Shown piece after piece: positions 13,641 to 21,229 of a stretch of DNA of 28,265 nt; position 1 is the stretch's first letter, and the number at the start of each line of letters is the position of its first letter. The position numbers and the translations under genes are program-made. Under the pieces are notes generated by a model. The model saw only the letters and a program-made list of their open reading frames with translations, had not been told where the DNA came from and ran no database searches. The stretch comes from JALHOM01 sp964444225 (lineage in GTDB: Bacteria; Patescibacteriota; Saccharimonadia; Saccharimonadales; 2-12-FULL-41-12): positions 1-28,265 of the forward strand of contig CAYUFM010000013.1 in NCBI GenBank assembly GCA_964444225.1, given 5' to 3'.

Positions 13641-15466
13641 TTGGCGCGCTTGCGCTTGTTGGGGTCTAGCTCACGTTTACGAAGACGTAGGTTCTGTGGA
13701 GTAACTTCTAGTAGTTCATCATTTTCGATAAAGTCCAGGCATTGTTCTAGACTAAAAACAGTTGGTGGTGTTAACTGAACAACACCATCACTGCTAGTAC
13801 TGCGCATATTTGTTAGTTGCTTGGCACGACAAACGTTAATTTCCATATCTTCTTGGCGAGTATTTAAGCCAATGATCTGACCGGCATAAACTTTTAGCCC
13901 TGGACCAACAAAACAAGTCCCACGCGCCTCAACGTTCTGCAAAGCATACGGTGTGGTTACGCCAGCTTCAAATGATATGAGGACTCCGTTACGAAGTTGT
14001 TGAAGTGCTGGACCCTGCGGTTGATATCCGGCGGTTAAGCTGTGCATTATTACCGTGCCTTTGGTGTTGGTAAGCAAGATTCCCTTTGCGCCAAGTAATG
14101 CACGAGTAGGCAGTTCATATACCAGCTTGGTGACGCCTTTGGGACTAGCAAACTGCTCTTTTAGGACTGCTTTACGAGACCCCATCTCCATCTGGACAGT
14201 ACCAACATGCTCTGCAGGCACCTCAACTATCAACTCTTCAATAGGCTCCATAACTACACCATTTTCTTCGCGGGTAACAACTTGCGGGCGACCAACTTCA
14301 AATTCAAAGCCCTCACGACGCATAGTCTCAATTAACACACTTAGGTGAAGTTCACCTCTACCGGCAACCAAAAAACCAATTCCCTCTTCTTCAACCGTCA
14401 ATCCAACATTAACCTCTAGTTCTTTTTGTAGACGATCACTAATTTGCCTAGAAGTCGTAAATTCTCCTTCTGTACCTTTAAGCGGGCTTGTATTAGGACC
14501 CAAGTAAATTTTAAGAGTCGGAGCTTCTACTTCCATAACTGGTAATGCTTCAGGGTTTTCGGCATCGGCAATAGTTTCACCAATTTTAGCGTCAGCTATA
14601 CCTGTTAATTGGACAATATCGCCCGCCACACCGCCAGGAACTTCAAACTTACTCACGCCATGACTCATGTACACACTGTCAACTTTTGCCTTAGATAAAG
14701 AGCCGTCTTTTTTACACAAAACTACTTGTGACCCAGAGCTAACCTTGCCTCGCGTAATTCGTCCAATAGCATACTTGCCCTTGTAGCTGTCCCAAGCTAG
14801 AGCTGTAACTAGCATCTGAAATGGTGCTGTTGGGTCAACTTCTGGCGCCGGAACATTAGTCTGAATTGCGTCAAAAATTACATCTAAACTGCCCTCAGCT
14901 TCTGCGTCTGCGGGAATCTTGTCCCAAGCCTTGCCACTGCGTCCAATTGCATAATAAACCGGATAGTGCAGCTGATCTTCGTGTACAGCTAGTTCTAGGA
15001 ATAAATCTGCTAATTCGTCTTCTACCTCTTTGATGCGCGAGCCAGATTTATCGATTTTATTAATAATTACTATCGGTTTTAACTCGGCCATCAAGGCCTT
15101 ACTTAGTACAAATTTGGTCTGAGGCATTGGACCTTCTTGGGCGTCAACTATTAGCAAGCAACCATCTGCCATGTTAAGTGTGCGTTCAACCTCACCAGAA
15201 AAATCGGCATGTCCTGGGGTATCAATAATATTTATACGGTAGTCACCATGCTGAACGGCAGTAACTTTGGCGGTAATAGTAATGCCACGCTCTTTTTCCT
15301 GGTCACCACTGTCCATTATCAGCACCTGGTTCATTTCGGCTTGGTTATCCCGAAAAGTCTGAGACTGTTTTAAAAGCCCATCAACGAGGGTTGTTTTACC
15401 GTGATCCACGTGGGCAATAACTGCTATATTCCGAATTTTACTCGGATCTTGAACTGCAACTGACAT
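13637..15466 (-). CDS. typA: ribosome-associated GTPase TypA/BipA
   Basis: A 609-residue translational GTPase of the TypA/BipA family, acting on ribosomes in assembly and stress or cold adaptation. All GTPase motifs are present: G1 AHVDHGKT (18-25), G2 RGITI, G3 DTPGHADF and G4 NKIDK. They are followed by the EF-G-like domains II, III and V and the TypA-specific C-terminal domain (NVEARGTCFVGPGLKVYAGQIIG, NVCRAKQLTNMR). The length is as expected. A Shine-Dalgarno AAGGA precedes the ATG, and the extended -10 TGGTATAAT about 35 nt upstream gives a normal leader. The gene ends in a basic tail and is followed by three hairpins. Confidence 0.97.
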   Translation of the reverse strand: MSVAVQDPSKIRNIAVIAHVDHGKTTLVDGLLKQSQTFRDNQAEMNQVLIMDSGDQEKERGITITAKVTAVQHGDYRINIIDTPGHADFSGEVERTLNMADGCLLIVDAQEGPMPQTKFVLSKALMAELKPIVIINKIDKSGSRIKEVEDELADLFLELAVHEDQLHYPVYYAIGRSGKAWDKIPADAEAEGSLDVIFDAIQTNVPAPEVDPTAPFQMLVTALAWDSYKGKYAIGRITRGKVSSGSQVVLCKKDGSLSKAKVDSVYMSHGVSKFEVPGGVAGDIVQLTGIADAKIGETIADAENPEALPVMEVEAPTLKIYLGPNTSPLKGTEGEFTTSRQISDRLQKELEVNVGLTVEEEGIGFLVAGRGELHLSVLIETMRREGFEFEVGRPQVVTREENGVVMEPIEELIVEVPAEHVGTVQMEMGSRKAVLKEQFASPKGVTKLVYELPTRALLGAKGILLTNTKGTVIMHSLTAGYQPQGPALQQLRNGVLISFEAGVTTPYALQNVEARGTCFVGPGLKVYAGQIIGLNTRQEDMEINVCRAKQLTNMRSTSSDGVVQLTPPTVFSLEQCLDFIENDELLEVTPQNLRLRKRELDPNKRKRAK

Positions 15467-15500
15467 AAAAATCCTTAAATTTTATAAAATTATTGTATTA

Positions 15501-15529
15501 ATTATACCATTTTGAAAAGAGTAAGTCGA
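15501..15529 (-). promoter_or_regulatory. typA promoter
   Basis: Leftward -35 TCGACT (15529-15524), 17-bp spacer, extended -10 TGGTATAAT (15509-15501). The -35 abuts the corA stop. The leader of roughly 28 nt carries the Shine-Dalgarno, unlike the leaderless promoters nearby. Confidence 0.65.
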
Positions 15530-15531
15530 GT

Positions 15532-16458
15532 TTACAGCCAGCGTCGTTTTTTGAAGTAAAATATCGTACCAAAAGTAAGTAATACCGTTACTACTAGAAT
15601 AATGCTAAAGGCGTGTTTGTTTTCTTGAAGAGGCACCAAAACATTCATGCCCCACAAACCACCGGCTATCATAGGTATTGTCAAGAATATTCCTATAGAG
15701 GTTAGGCGTTTGAAGGTTTTGTTTAAATTGTTGGTTGCAATTGTGTCATAAGCTTGGCGAATGTTTACAAGTGTACGCAAGCGAGATTTTGTCAGCTCGA
15801 TCAACTCAGTAGTGTTTAGTGTTAGATCTTCTATTAAATCTTGGTCATCTTCGTACAATTTCATATAACGACCAGTTCGCAAACTAACCAAAACAGCAGA
15901 TTGAGGTTGTAGCGCAGTTAAAAACTCATTCAAATCTTCCTCAAGTTCAATAAAGCTAACAAATTCAAAGTTACTAATCTCACTCTGGCGCAGTCTAGAC
16001 CTTATTTGAAGGACACGCTTGCTAACTTGATTTAATTGCAGGCGATATGATCTGTTAATTTGTTCTAAAATCCTTAGGAATGTTTTGGTCCGCTGAGTTG
16101 TTAGCACCTCGACCTTATTGTTGATAATTTGATCTAAAACATCATGGCCACGACGCATAATAGTTACTATGTGGCTGGGCGTGTATACAATCAGAAGTGG
16201 TTCGGTAGCAATATCTTTACCTTCGGGGTAACAATATCTTGTAAAAACATAGGTTGAGCCTTCACTTATCTCAACACGAGGAGCTTCATAAACGTCAATT
16301 GCGTCTTTTAAAAGATCTAGATCTAGTCCAAAATCCTTGGCGACTTTCTCTAGCTGATCATGATCAGGCTCTAAAACATGACACCAAGACCCCGTCTTTG
16401 GTTTGTCTAAAATTTCTAAATTTCGAGCACGGGCATTGCTGTAATAATGCGTTATCAT
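15532..16458 (-). CDS. corA: CorA-like magnesium/divalent cation channel
   Basis: A 308-residue CorA-family channel taking up Mg2+ or other divalent ions across the cytoplasmic membrane as a pentamer. It has the large N-terminal cytoplasmic domain, a long charged helix (LQLNQVSKRVLQIRSRLRQ and onward), and two C-terminal transmembrane helices, the first ending in the signature GMN (residues 270-272). The short basic C-terminus FKKRRWL is cytoplasmic. The start at 16458 has a TGTTACTAT extended -10 ending 9 nt upstream, inside the 26-bp gap after the hydrolase gene, so corA can be transcribed separately from it. Confidence 0.93.
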   Translation of the reverse strand: MITHYYSNARARNLEILDKPKTGSWCHVLEPDHDQLEKVAKDFGLDLDLLKDAIDVYEAPRVEISEGSTYVFTRYCYPEGKDIATEPLLIVYTPSHIVTIMRRGHDVLDQIINNKVEVLTTQRTKTFLRILEQINRSYRLQLNQVSKRVLQIRSRLRQSEISNFEFVSFIELEEDLNEFLTALQPQSAVLVSLRTGRYMKLYEDDQDLIEDLTLNTTELIELTKSRLRTLVNIRQAYDTIATNNLNKTFKRLTSIGIFLTIPMIAGGLWGMNVLVPLQENKHAFSIILVVTVLLTFGTIFYFKKRRWL

Positions 16459-16467
16459 ATGTTACCT

Positions 16468-16476
16468 ATAGTAACA
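16468..16476 (-). promoter_or_regulatory. corA extended -10, leaderless type
   Basis: TGTTACTAT read leftward ends 9 nt before the corA ATG. It lies within the inverted repeat GTTAC-CTATA-GTAAC (16461-16475), a possible operator. Confidence 0.5.
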
Positions 16477-16484
16477 TCCCGGGG

Positions 16485-17225
16485 CTAGCTTTCTATAAAA
16501 CTCTTGATTTGATGCTTGCTAGCACCAAAAAGCTTTGGCACAAACAATCCTAAAATCATCCAGTGATTAACGCCCTCAAGTTGCTTGTTTACGGAAGGAA
16601 TATTGTTAATCATCAAAAATTCGTGCAATTTAGAAGAGCCTTTGGGGCTTACAGTTACATCGTTAGTACCATGCATTAACAAATACTTTGTAGTTTTAGG
16701 GCTATTCTCTACATAACTATATGTTTCTTGTTTTTTTGACTCATAAGAATCGGTAAAAATCTTTTCCCAACGAGGCCAGTTTTTTTCTAAGAACCAATTA
16801 ACAGCAGCCAAGGCTATTACCCCATCAACTGGGTTTTCGCGTTGCTTCATGGCAGTAATCAAGGCAGTGTGCCCTCCGGCGGAGTGTCCCATAAGATAGA
16901 CCTTGTTTTTTGGGAAACGTTTCCTGATAACATCTAACAAAGTTCGAGCATCTTTTATAAAACCCGGAAATGTCTGATCTGGAAATTTGGGATAATTTGC
17001 AACTACAGCGTTATACCCGCTTTTTTGTAGATAAGCTCCAACAAATTTATAATCATTTTTATCACCATTCTGCCACGACCCGCCGTGCCAAAAAATAACT
17101 ACTGGCGCTTTTTTGGTTGCACTTGGATAAAGATCATACTTCATAGATTCGTCATCACCATAAGCTACGTTCTTTTCAGTATTTTTACCCCTAAAGATCA
17201 GTGAGACAGTTTCTAATATAATCAT
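16485..17225 (-). CDS. alpha/beta hydrolase (esterase/acylhydrolase)
   Basis: A 246-residue serine hydrolase. The oxyanion motif HGG lies at 47-49 (FWHGGSW), the nucleophile elbow GHSAG at 113-117 (Ser115), an acidic residue candidate in HGTNDVTV and the catalytic histidine candidate in VNHWM. The HGGSW/GHSAGG pairing is that of the carboxylesterase/BD-FAE-like lipase branch. A hydrophobic N-terminus (about residues 1-11) is too short for a convincing signal peptide. The gene is third in an operon with the HIT and membrane protein genes, with a 2-nt spacing. The substrate is unknown. Confidence 0.88.
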   Translation of the reverse strand: MIILETVSLIFRGKNTEKNVAYGDDESMKYDLYPSATKKAPVVIFWHGGSWQNGDKNDYKFVGAYLQKSGYNAVVANYPKFPDQTFPGFIKDARTLLDVIRKRFPKNKVYLMGHSAGGHTALITAMKQRENPVDGVIALAAVNWFLEKNWPRWEKIFTDSYESKKQETYSYVENSPKTTKYLLMHGTNDVTVSPKGSSKLHEFLMINNIPSVNKQLEGVNHWMILGLFVPKLFGASKHQIKSFIES

Positions 17226-17227
17226 GT

Positions 17228-17875
17228 TTATCCCAGTATAGATACTGACCTTGCCAGTACTAACGCTAATGTAAATACTGATATCAATGCCTGTACTCCC
17301 ATAAGAAGCTTAGAAGATCGAGTTAGGGGTTTTGCATCAGCAGCAGCAAAGTTAATTGCGTTTGTCATAGAAAGATAAAAGTAGTCAAAAAACTCAGGTT
17401 TCCAGTCTATAAATTCTTTCTCCATGTCTTGTTGTGTAAACTGAAAATCTTTTTCGCGAGTGGACCAACGCCGTCTAGTTAAACCTGGGCTATCAATCTC
17501 CCAATACCAAAGAGCAAAGACGATAACGTTAGTCAAAAATATTGCCAAAGCCGACGCTAAAAGTTGTAGGCCACTTTCATTGAAGGAGCCAGTTATTAGA
17601 GAGTTAATCACTACAATAAGCGATGCCGCATTAGCTGCAGACATCAAAAGTAACAACGAAATTGCCGCAAACCTGTGCATTGACCTACTGTGAAACGTTT
17701 TTACACTTGAGCTAAAGCTGATCACAGTTACCAGCGCCAGTTCCGCCAAAATAATAAAAAACTGTGCCGAAGTAAAGCCATGGTTGGCGCGCCAAACCAT
17801 TATTTGCAAAAATATCGCCACAACAAGAGCACTCTGGGCCTGCAACATTTCTGCTTTACCAATCTTTTGTAACAT
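17228..17875 (-). CDS. polytopic membrane protein of unknown function
   Basis: A 215-residue protein with about five predicted transmembrane helices: residues 15-27, 38-56, 68-92, 103-124 and a C-terminal pair around 165 and 195-213. It contains WYWEIDSPGLTRR and the stretch FFDYFYLSMTNAINFAAADAKPLTRSSKLLMG. I recognise the latter as a recurring pattern in small bacterial membrane proteins resembling the pore half of two-helix channels, but no potassium selectivity filter is visible. It lies 2 nt after the HIT gene and 2 nt before the hydrolase gene, so the three should be cotranscribed. A role cannot be assigned. Confidence 0.75.
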   Translation of the reverse strand: MLQKIGKAEMLQAQSALVVAIFLQIMVWRANHGFTSAQFFIILAELALVTVISFSSSVKTFHSRSMHRFAAISLLLLMSAANAASLIVVINSLITGSFNESGLQLLASALAIFLTNVIVFALWYWEIDSPGLTRRRWSTREKDFQFTQQDMEKEFIDWKPEFFDYFYLSMTNAINFAAADAKPLTRSSKLLMGVQALISVFTLALVLARSVSILG

Positions 17876-17877
17876 TA

Positions 17878-18291
17878 CTACTGCTCCAGGCTTTGTTTTA
17901 TTTTATTTGCGTGTTGATCTAATGTGTTTCTGTCAAACTTAATTACTGTATTTTCGATAATTTTTTTTGACGTTACATCACCAGGTTCGGTTTGTGGCAC
18001 AACATGAGTATGCGCATGCGGTACATCCCAGCCCATAACCATAATTCCAACTTTTTCAGGCTGAAACGCAGCATCCAACGCAACAGATACCTTTTTTACA
18101 ACTGCCATATTTTTAGCATACAAGTCATCTTCCATGTCCCAAACCGACTCAATATGACGCTTTGGTATTACAAGTGTGTGGCCAGGATTAATGGCTTCGA
18201 TCGTTAAAAAGGCCATGATATGATCATCCTCATAAACCGTAGACGAAGGTAACTCCCCCGCGACTATCTTGCAAAAAACACAGTCGTCCAT
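17878..18291 (-). CDS. HIT-family nucleotide hydrolase/transferase
   Basis: A 137-residue histidine-triad protein, expected to hydrolyse or transfer from nucleoside phosphoramidates or dinucleotides in the cytosol. The triad HAHTHVVP sits at 92-99 (H92, H94, H96), and the N-terminal C4-x-x-C7 pair suggests zinc binding, as in many HINT-like members. The INPGHTLVIPKRH segment is typical. It leads the operon with the membrane protein and hydrolase. The promoter CTAACA-17-TAGAAT lies with the -10 ending 6 nt before the ATG, so it is predicted leaderless. The first 90 bases of the coding region are duplicated almost exactly 612 bp away. Confidence 0.95.
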   Translation of the reverse strand: MDDCVFCKIVAGELPSSTVYEDDHIMAFLTIEAINPGHTLVIPKRHIESVWDMEDDLYAKNMAVVKKVSVALDAAFQPEKVGIMVMGWDVPHAHTHVVPQTEPGDVTSKKIIENTVIKFDRNTLDQHANKIKQSLEQ

Positions 18292-18294
18292 AAC
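18203..18294. repeat. 92-bp direct repeat, copy 1 (inside the intact HIT gene)
   Basis: Direct repeat of 18815-18906, offset 612 bp, 90 of 92 bases identical. The two mismatches are at 18271/18883 and 18275/18887. Confidence 0.9.
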
Positions 18295-18297
18295 TCT

Positions 18298-18326
18298 ATT
18301 CTAACGCCTTTTAGAATTTTTGTTAG
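18298..18326 (-). promoter_or_regulatory. HIT operon promoter, leaderless type
   Basis: Leftward -35 CTAACA (18326-18321), 17-bp spacer, -10 TAGAAT (18303-18298), ending 6 nt before the ATG. Confidence 0.6.
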
Positions 18327-18346
18327 CATTTTTCTCCAAAATATAA

Positions 18347-18423
18347 GTTATCTCTATAAAAAATTATTAAACAAATCAACACATGTATTTTTAACTTAAA
18401 AAATAATCTACCCTTGAGATAAC
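18347..18423. repeat. 8-bp inverted repeat with 61-bp spacer
   Basis: GTTATCTC (18347-18354) and GAGATAAC (18416-18423) bracket an AT-rich spacer between the HIT promoter and the small membrane gene. The function is unknown, and chance is possible at this length. Confidence 0.3.
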
Positions 18424-18430
18424 AAAGAAG

Positions 18431-18751
18431 TTAGAGGGGCTCAACAGAACAATATACGATATCTGGGCCCTTGCCCCAATGACCAAGATATTCAGAGTGG
18501 TAATAACCGCCTATCGCCCCACATTCAGCCTCGCTAGTTACTCCATCGTAAACTTCTATTTGCCTGGGTACGTCTCGACTACATTCAAGAGCATGGCAAG
18601 TACTTATCATGTGAGTACCAGTACTATTTATTTTTACTAAAAAAACAACTAACGAAACAATTATAACCAAACCGGATAAGAGCAGAATAATCTTTATTCG
18701 ATTCTTTTTAGCCACTAGACTCTTTTTAATCATTTGGTTCTTTTCAGCCAT
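18431..18751 (-). CDS. small membrane-anchored protein with extracytoplasmic cysteines
   Basis: A 106-residue protein of unknown function. The N-terminal region is basic (MIKKSLVAKKNRIK), then one hydrophobic span at about 20-40 (IILLLSGLVIIVSLVVFLV). The rest is an extracytoplasmic domain with four cysteines (STCHALECSRD, EAECGAIGG, IVYCSVEPL) that could form two disulfides, plus several Gly and Tyr residues. This is the positive-inside topology of a single-pass anchor. A TATACT -10 ends 6 nt before the start. The gene lies between the intact HIT gene and its partial copy and may have arrived with the rearrangement that made the duplication. Confidence 0.65.
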   Translation of the reverse strand: MAEKNQMIKKSLVAKKNRIKIILLLSGLVIIVSLVVFLVKINSTGTHMISTCHALECSRDVPRQIEVYDGVTSEAECGAIGGYYHSEYLGHWGKGPDIVYCSVEPL

Positions 18752-18757
18752 AAGCTA

Positions 18758-18763
18758 AGTATA
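18758..18763 (-). promoter_or_regulatory. -10 of the small membrane protein, leaderless type
   Basis: TATACT read leftward ends 6 nt before the ATG at 18751. Confidence 0.5.
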
Positions 18764-18795
18764 CTACCTAATATTTATAGGTTGAATCAACACAC

Positions 18796-18903
18796 TTAGT
18801 TAGCGCAAGGTCGTGTTAAAAAGGCCATGATATGATCATCCTCATAAACCGTAGACGAAGGTAACTCCCCCGCGACTATCTTACAATAAACACAGTCGTC
18901 CAT
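18796..18903 (-). pseudogene. truncated duplicate of the HIT gene start
   Basis: The bases 18815-18906 match 18203-18294 with only two substitutions. They copy the HIT start codon and its first 29-30 codons; one substitution changes Phe6 to Tyr and the other is silent, so C4 and C7 are kept. Beyond residue 30 the frame enters unrelated sequence and stops after 35 codons, long before the histidine triad. It begins 12 nt after the PAP2 stop. This is most simply a recent broken copy; expression of a 35-residue peptide cannot be excluded. Confidence 0.85.
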
Positions 18904-18906
18904 AAC
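18815..18906. repeat. 92-bp direct repeat, copy 2 (HIT fragment)
   Basis: Second copy of the repeat at 18203-18294. Similarity ends abruptly on both sides. Confidence 0.9.
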
Positions 18907-18915
18907 CCAAAACCC

Positions 18916-19836
18916 CTACTTAATAATGTAATTATACACGTAAACTAGTCGACGCTGAAGACCAAATTCTGGTATTTTATTAACAATCTTTTTAAAGAAG
19001 GCAAGAGCTGGCTGGCTGACGTAATATGCGACAAAAGCATACATAATTCCCAAAATTGCGTCTATCACATAGTGCTCACCCATATACACGGTCCCGAAAA
19101 ATATACCCAGAGGGTAAATAAGGGTCAAATACCTCCAGCGTGATCTAAACAACTGGATTACGAAGATGAAAAATAGAGTTGCATAGGCTGCGTGTAGTGA
19201 TGGTACGGCCGCTACTGGATTGGGTGAAATTTTGTTGTATACAGAGGGAAAATCTTGTACACCCATCGCCCACCAAACATCACTAGAAATCCTCTGTATT
19301 GGCTCAATCACCCCAGTTTGAGTAGCCATCCATGGTGGTGCCGCCGGAAAAGCAACATATGTTAAAAATCCAGCAAATGACAAGACTACAAAAGCTGTCA
19401 CAAATCGCCAATAATGAGCTTCCCGCTTTTTCCAGATGATAACTGCCAAAACTATTGGTAGCACAAAATGAAGCATATATATGACATAAAACCCAAAATC
19501 ATACCACTGTGCGCTACCCTGCCACAGCCAATTTTGTAAAGATTTAGTTGGTAAGATACCAAAAAATAGCAGTTTGTCGACATCTGGCATAAAGCCAAAA
19601 TTCACATTACCATTTAAATAATCTGCAAAACCACGAAACAAATCATACACAGCCAGCAAAATCACGAATGGCGCTAATCTTCTTAAAAGTTCTAGACCTT
19701 GTCTAAAGATCAAACCAACACAAAAGGCAAAAATCAACAATTTATCAGGTGTCGGAAAACTAGGAGTCCTTAGGTATAAAACCAGGCAAGTTACTGCACC
19801 GATTACCCCAATGTATGGCAGTAGCTTTTTTTGCAT
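18916..19836 (-). CDS. PAP2-superfamily (Aur1-like) membrane phosphatase/phosphotransferase
   Basis: A 306-residue polytopic membrane enzyme acting on lipid phosphates or phosphoinositol-type head groups. The PAP2 motifs appear as VPSLHAAYA (residues 211-219) and GEHYVIDAILG (253-263), giving the catalytic His pair and Asp. The VPSLHAAYA...MGEHYVID arrangement is that of the Aur1/inositolphosphotransferase-like branch. Roughly seven or eight hydrophobic helices are visible. A TGTTATAAT extended -10 ends 8 nt before the ATG. In CPR-type cells such enzymes may remodel lipids taken from a host; this is inference. The HIT fragment begins 12 nt after its stop. Confidence 0.88.
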   Translation of the reverse strand: MQKKLLPYIGVIGAVTCLVLYLRTPSFPTPDKLLIFAFCVGLIFRQGLELLRRLAPFVILLAVYDLFRGFADYLNGNVNFGFMPDVDKLLFFGILPTKSLQNWLWQGSAQWYDFGFYVIYMLHFVLPIVLAVIIWKKREAHYWRFVTAFVVLSFAGFLTYVAFPAAPPWMATQTGVIEPIQRISSDVWWAMGVQDFPSVYNKISPNPVAAVPSLHAAYATLFFIFVIQLFRSRWRYLTLIYPLGIFFGTVYMGEHYVIDAILGIMYAFVAYYVSQPALAFFKKIVNKIPEFGLQRRLVYVYNYIIK

Positions 19837-19844
19837 ATTTATAA

Positions 19845-19853
19845 ATTATAACA
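19845..19853 (-). promoter_or_regulatory. PAP2 gene extended -10, leaderless type
   Basis: TGTTATAAT read leftward ends 8 nt before the ATG at 19836. Confidence 0.6.
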
Positions 19854-19931
19854 GATGTTCCGGGCTAATTATTGTAACGAATTATTAACTTTGCCGTTAC
19901 ATATAGAGCAAGTAAATAATTAGGAGCAATT

Positions 19932-20477
19932 ATGAAAAAAAGCACATATATGAGAACTTTAATGATCGCCGGTCTGGTAGCACTTGTTGCCGTCCCAACT
20001 ATAGCTTCGGCTCGTCAAGAGGCTGATGATCCAGTCGGACACACCCGACAAGAAGACCGCCAAGCTGACAGACGCGAAGACCGCCAACAAGACAATACCG
20101 CCACAACCCAATCTACAGAAACAGTTGTTGACGGCATTAAAGTTGAAACAGGAGCAACCTTGCCCAATGGCGCAATATCTATGGAAGAAGCAAGGGTAAT
20201 TGCCCAGGGCCAGCGTCCTGACTCTATTATTTTTAAGGTAGAAATCGAAGCCGAAGATGGCACAGTAGTTTACAGCTTTCGATTCACTGATGATGGGCGC
20301 GTTGATGTCCGCGCATCAGACGGCACTGTGAATAGAGTTGAGGATACTAGCTCTGAATCACCTACACCTGCAAATAGTGATGATAGCCCTAGTGATGATT
20401 CGTCAGGCAATGACGATAATGATGACGAGTACGAAGCTAATGACGACAACGATGACTCTGACCGCAACCGTCACTAA
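19932..20477 (+). CDS. secreted PepSY-like protein with acidic tail
   Basis: A 181-residue exported protein. A signal peptide covers residues 1-27 (basic start, hydrophobic ALVAVPTIASA, likely cleavage after ASA). A charged Arg/Asp/Gln repeat-like stretch follows (HTRQEDRQADRREDRQQD), then one PepSY-like domain at about 80-135: ISMEEARVIAQGQRPDS, then VEIEAEDGTVVYSFRF and a DGTV end. The last 45 residues are almost all Ser, Asp, Glu and Asn. PepSY domains often inhibit proteases or bind at the cell surface. A canonical Shine-Dalgarno TAGGAG precedes the ATG, and the gene is monocistronic. The substrate is unknown. Confidence 0.8.
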   Translation: MKKSTYMRTLMIAGLVALVAVPTIASARQEADDPVGHTRQEDRQADRREDRQQDNTATTQSTETVVDGIKVETGATLPNGAISMEEARVIAQGQRPDSIIFKVEIEAEDGTVVYSFRFTDDGRVDVRASDGTVNRVEDTSSESPTPANSDDSPSDDSSGNDDNDDEYEANDDNDDSDRNRH

Positions 20478-20493
20478 ACAATGCTCTACTAGG

Positions 20494-21222
20494 CTAATAC
20501 TTATTTAGGTACATAACAGTCTCGATTTTTGTAAAATCTTTCAAAAGACTTGCTTTTAAGCGAACTAGGTCATCTATAGAGTAGTCCTGCTTCTTATAAA
20601 GAATAGTTTTTATAGCCCTTTTGGTGCGCAAACTAAAGCAACCAGAAGAATTCAGGATCTTTTCATGTAAAGAACCTTTGCTCAAGAAGTTGTGTTCGCT
20701 AAAAGAAATTTGCTTTGTAACTATAAGTATATCCAGGCAGATTCGTTCAATATATTTTATAAAGTAATTTATTAGTTCTTGATCATGACATTCATGAATG
20801 TACTTGTGCTCAAGTCTCCAGAAATAATGATGAATATTCCGCAGAATAGAGAGATTAACCGCCTCTAAATCAACTAAGTCCTTTACTTCCGCGAAAGGAT
20901 TTTTACCAATGAGTGTCATCGCCTCTGATAAATATAGGATTACGAAAGACCCATGTCCTCCAAACTGAAAGTTATTTATACCCTTCCCCGTAATCTCTTT
21001 CTCGTAGACCAAAATAACATCCAGATTCATGTTATATGTTTTAACTATTTCACTTAGCTTAGCAACGTCCCCATTATGTCGAGATTTTAATACCAAGACC
21101 AAATCATAGTCAGGATCTTTAGACCAAGAGCTCTTATTAAAAGCTCTGGATCCATAATATAAAAAACCAACAATTCTTTTTTTGTAATAGGTCTTTACTG
21201 ACTCGGATATTTCTTCTAGCAT
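20494..21222 (-). CDS. nucleotidyltransferase-domain protein (MNT/KNTase fold)
   Basis: A 242-residue protein with an N-terminal Pol-beta-type nucleotidyltransferase core: GSRAFNKSSW begins at residue 24 (the GS motif) and DPDYDLVLVL holds the metal-binding D38 and D40. A third acidic residue may lie at NLDVILV (about 66-72). The C-terminal half is helical and rich in His, Tyr and Leu and fits the substrate-binding bundle of this class. It would transfer a nucleotide to a small molecule, protein or RNA; the target is unknown. It is third in the operon with the histidine phosphatase and MetRS-like genes, 7 nt after the latter's stop, whose TGA runs into its AAGG Shine-Dalgarno. Confidence 0.8.
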   Translation of the reverse strand: MLEEISESVKTYYKKRIVGFLYYGSRAFNKSSWSKDPDYDLVLVLKSRHNGDVAKLSEIVKTYNMNLDVILVYEKEITGKGINNFQFGGHGSFVILYLSEAMTLIGKNPFAEVKDLVDLEAVNLSILRNIHHYFWRLEHKYIHECHDQELINYFIKYIERICLDILIVTKQISFSEHNFLSKGSLHEKILNSSGCFSLRTKRAIKTILYKKQDYSIDDLVRLKASLLKDFTKIETVMYLNKY

Positions 21223-21229
21223 AATACCT

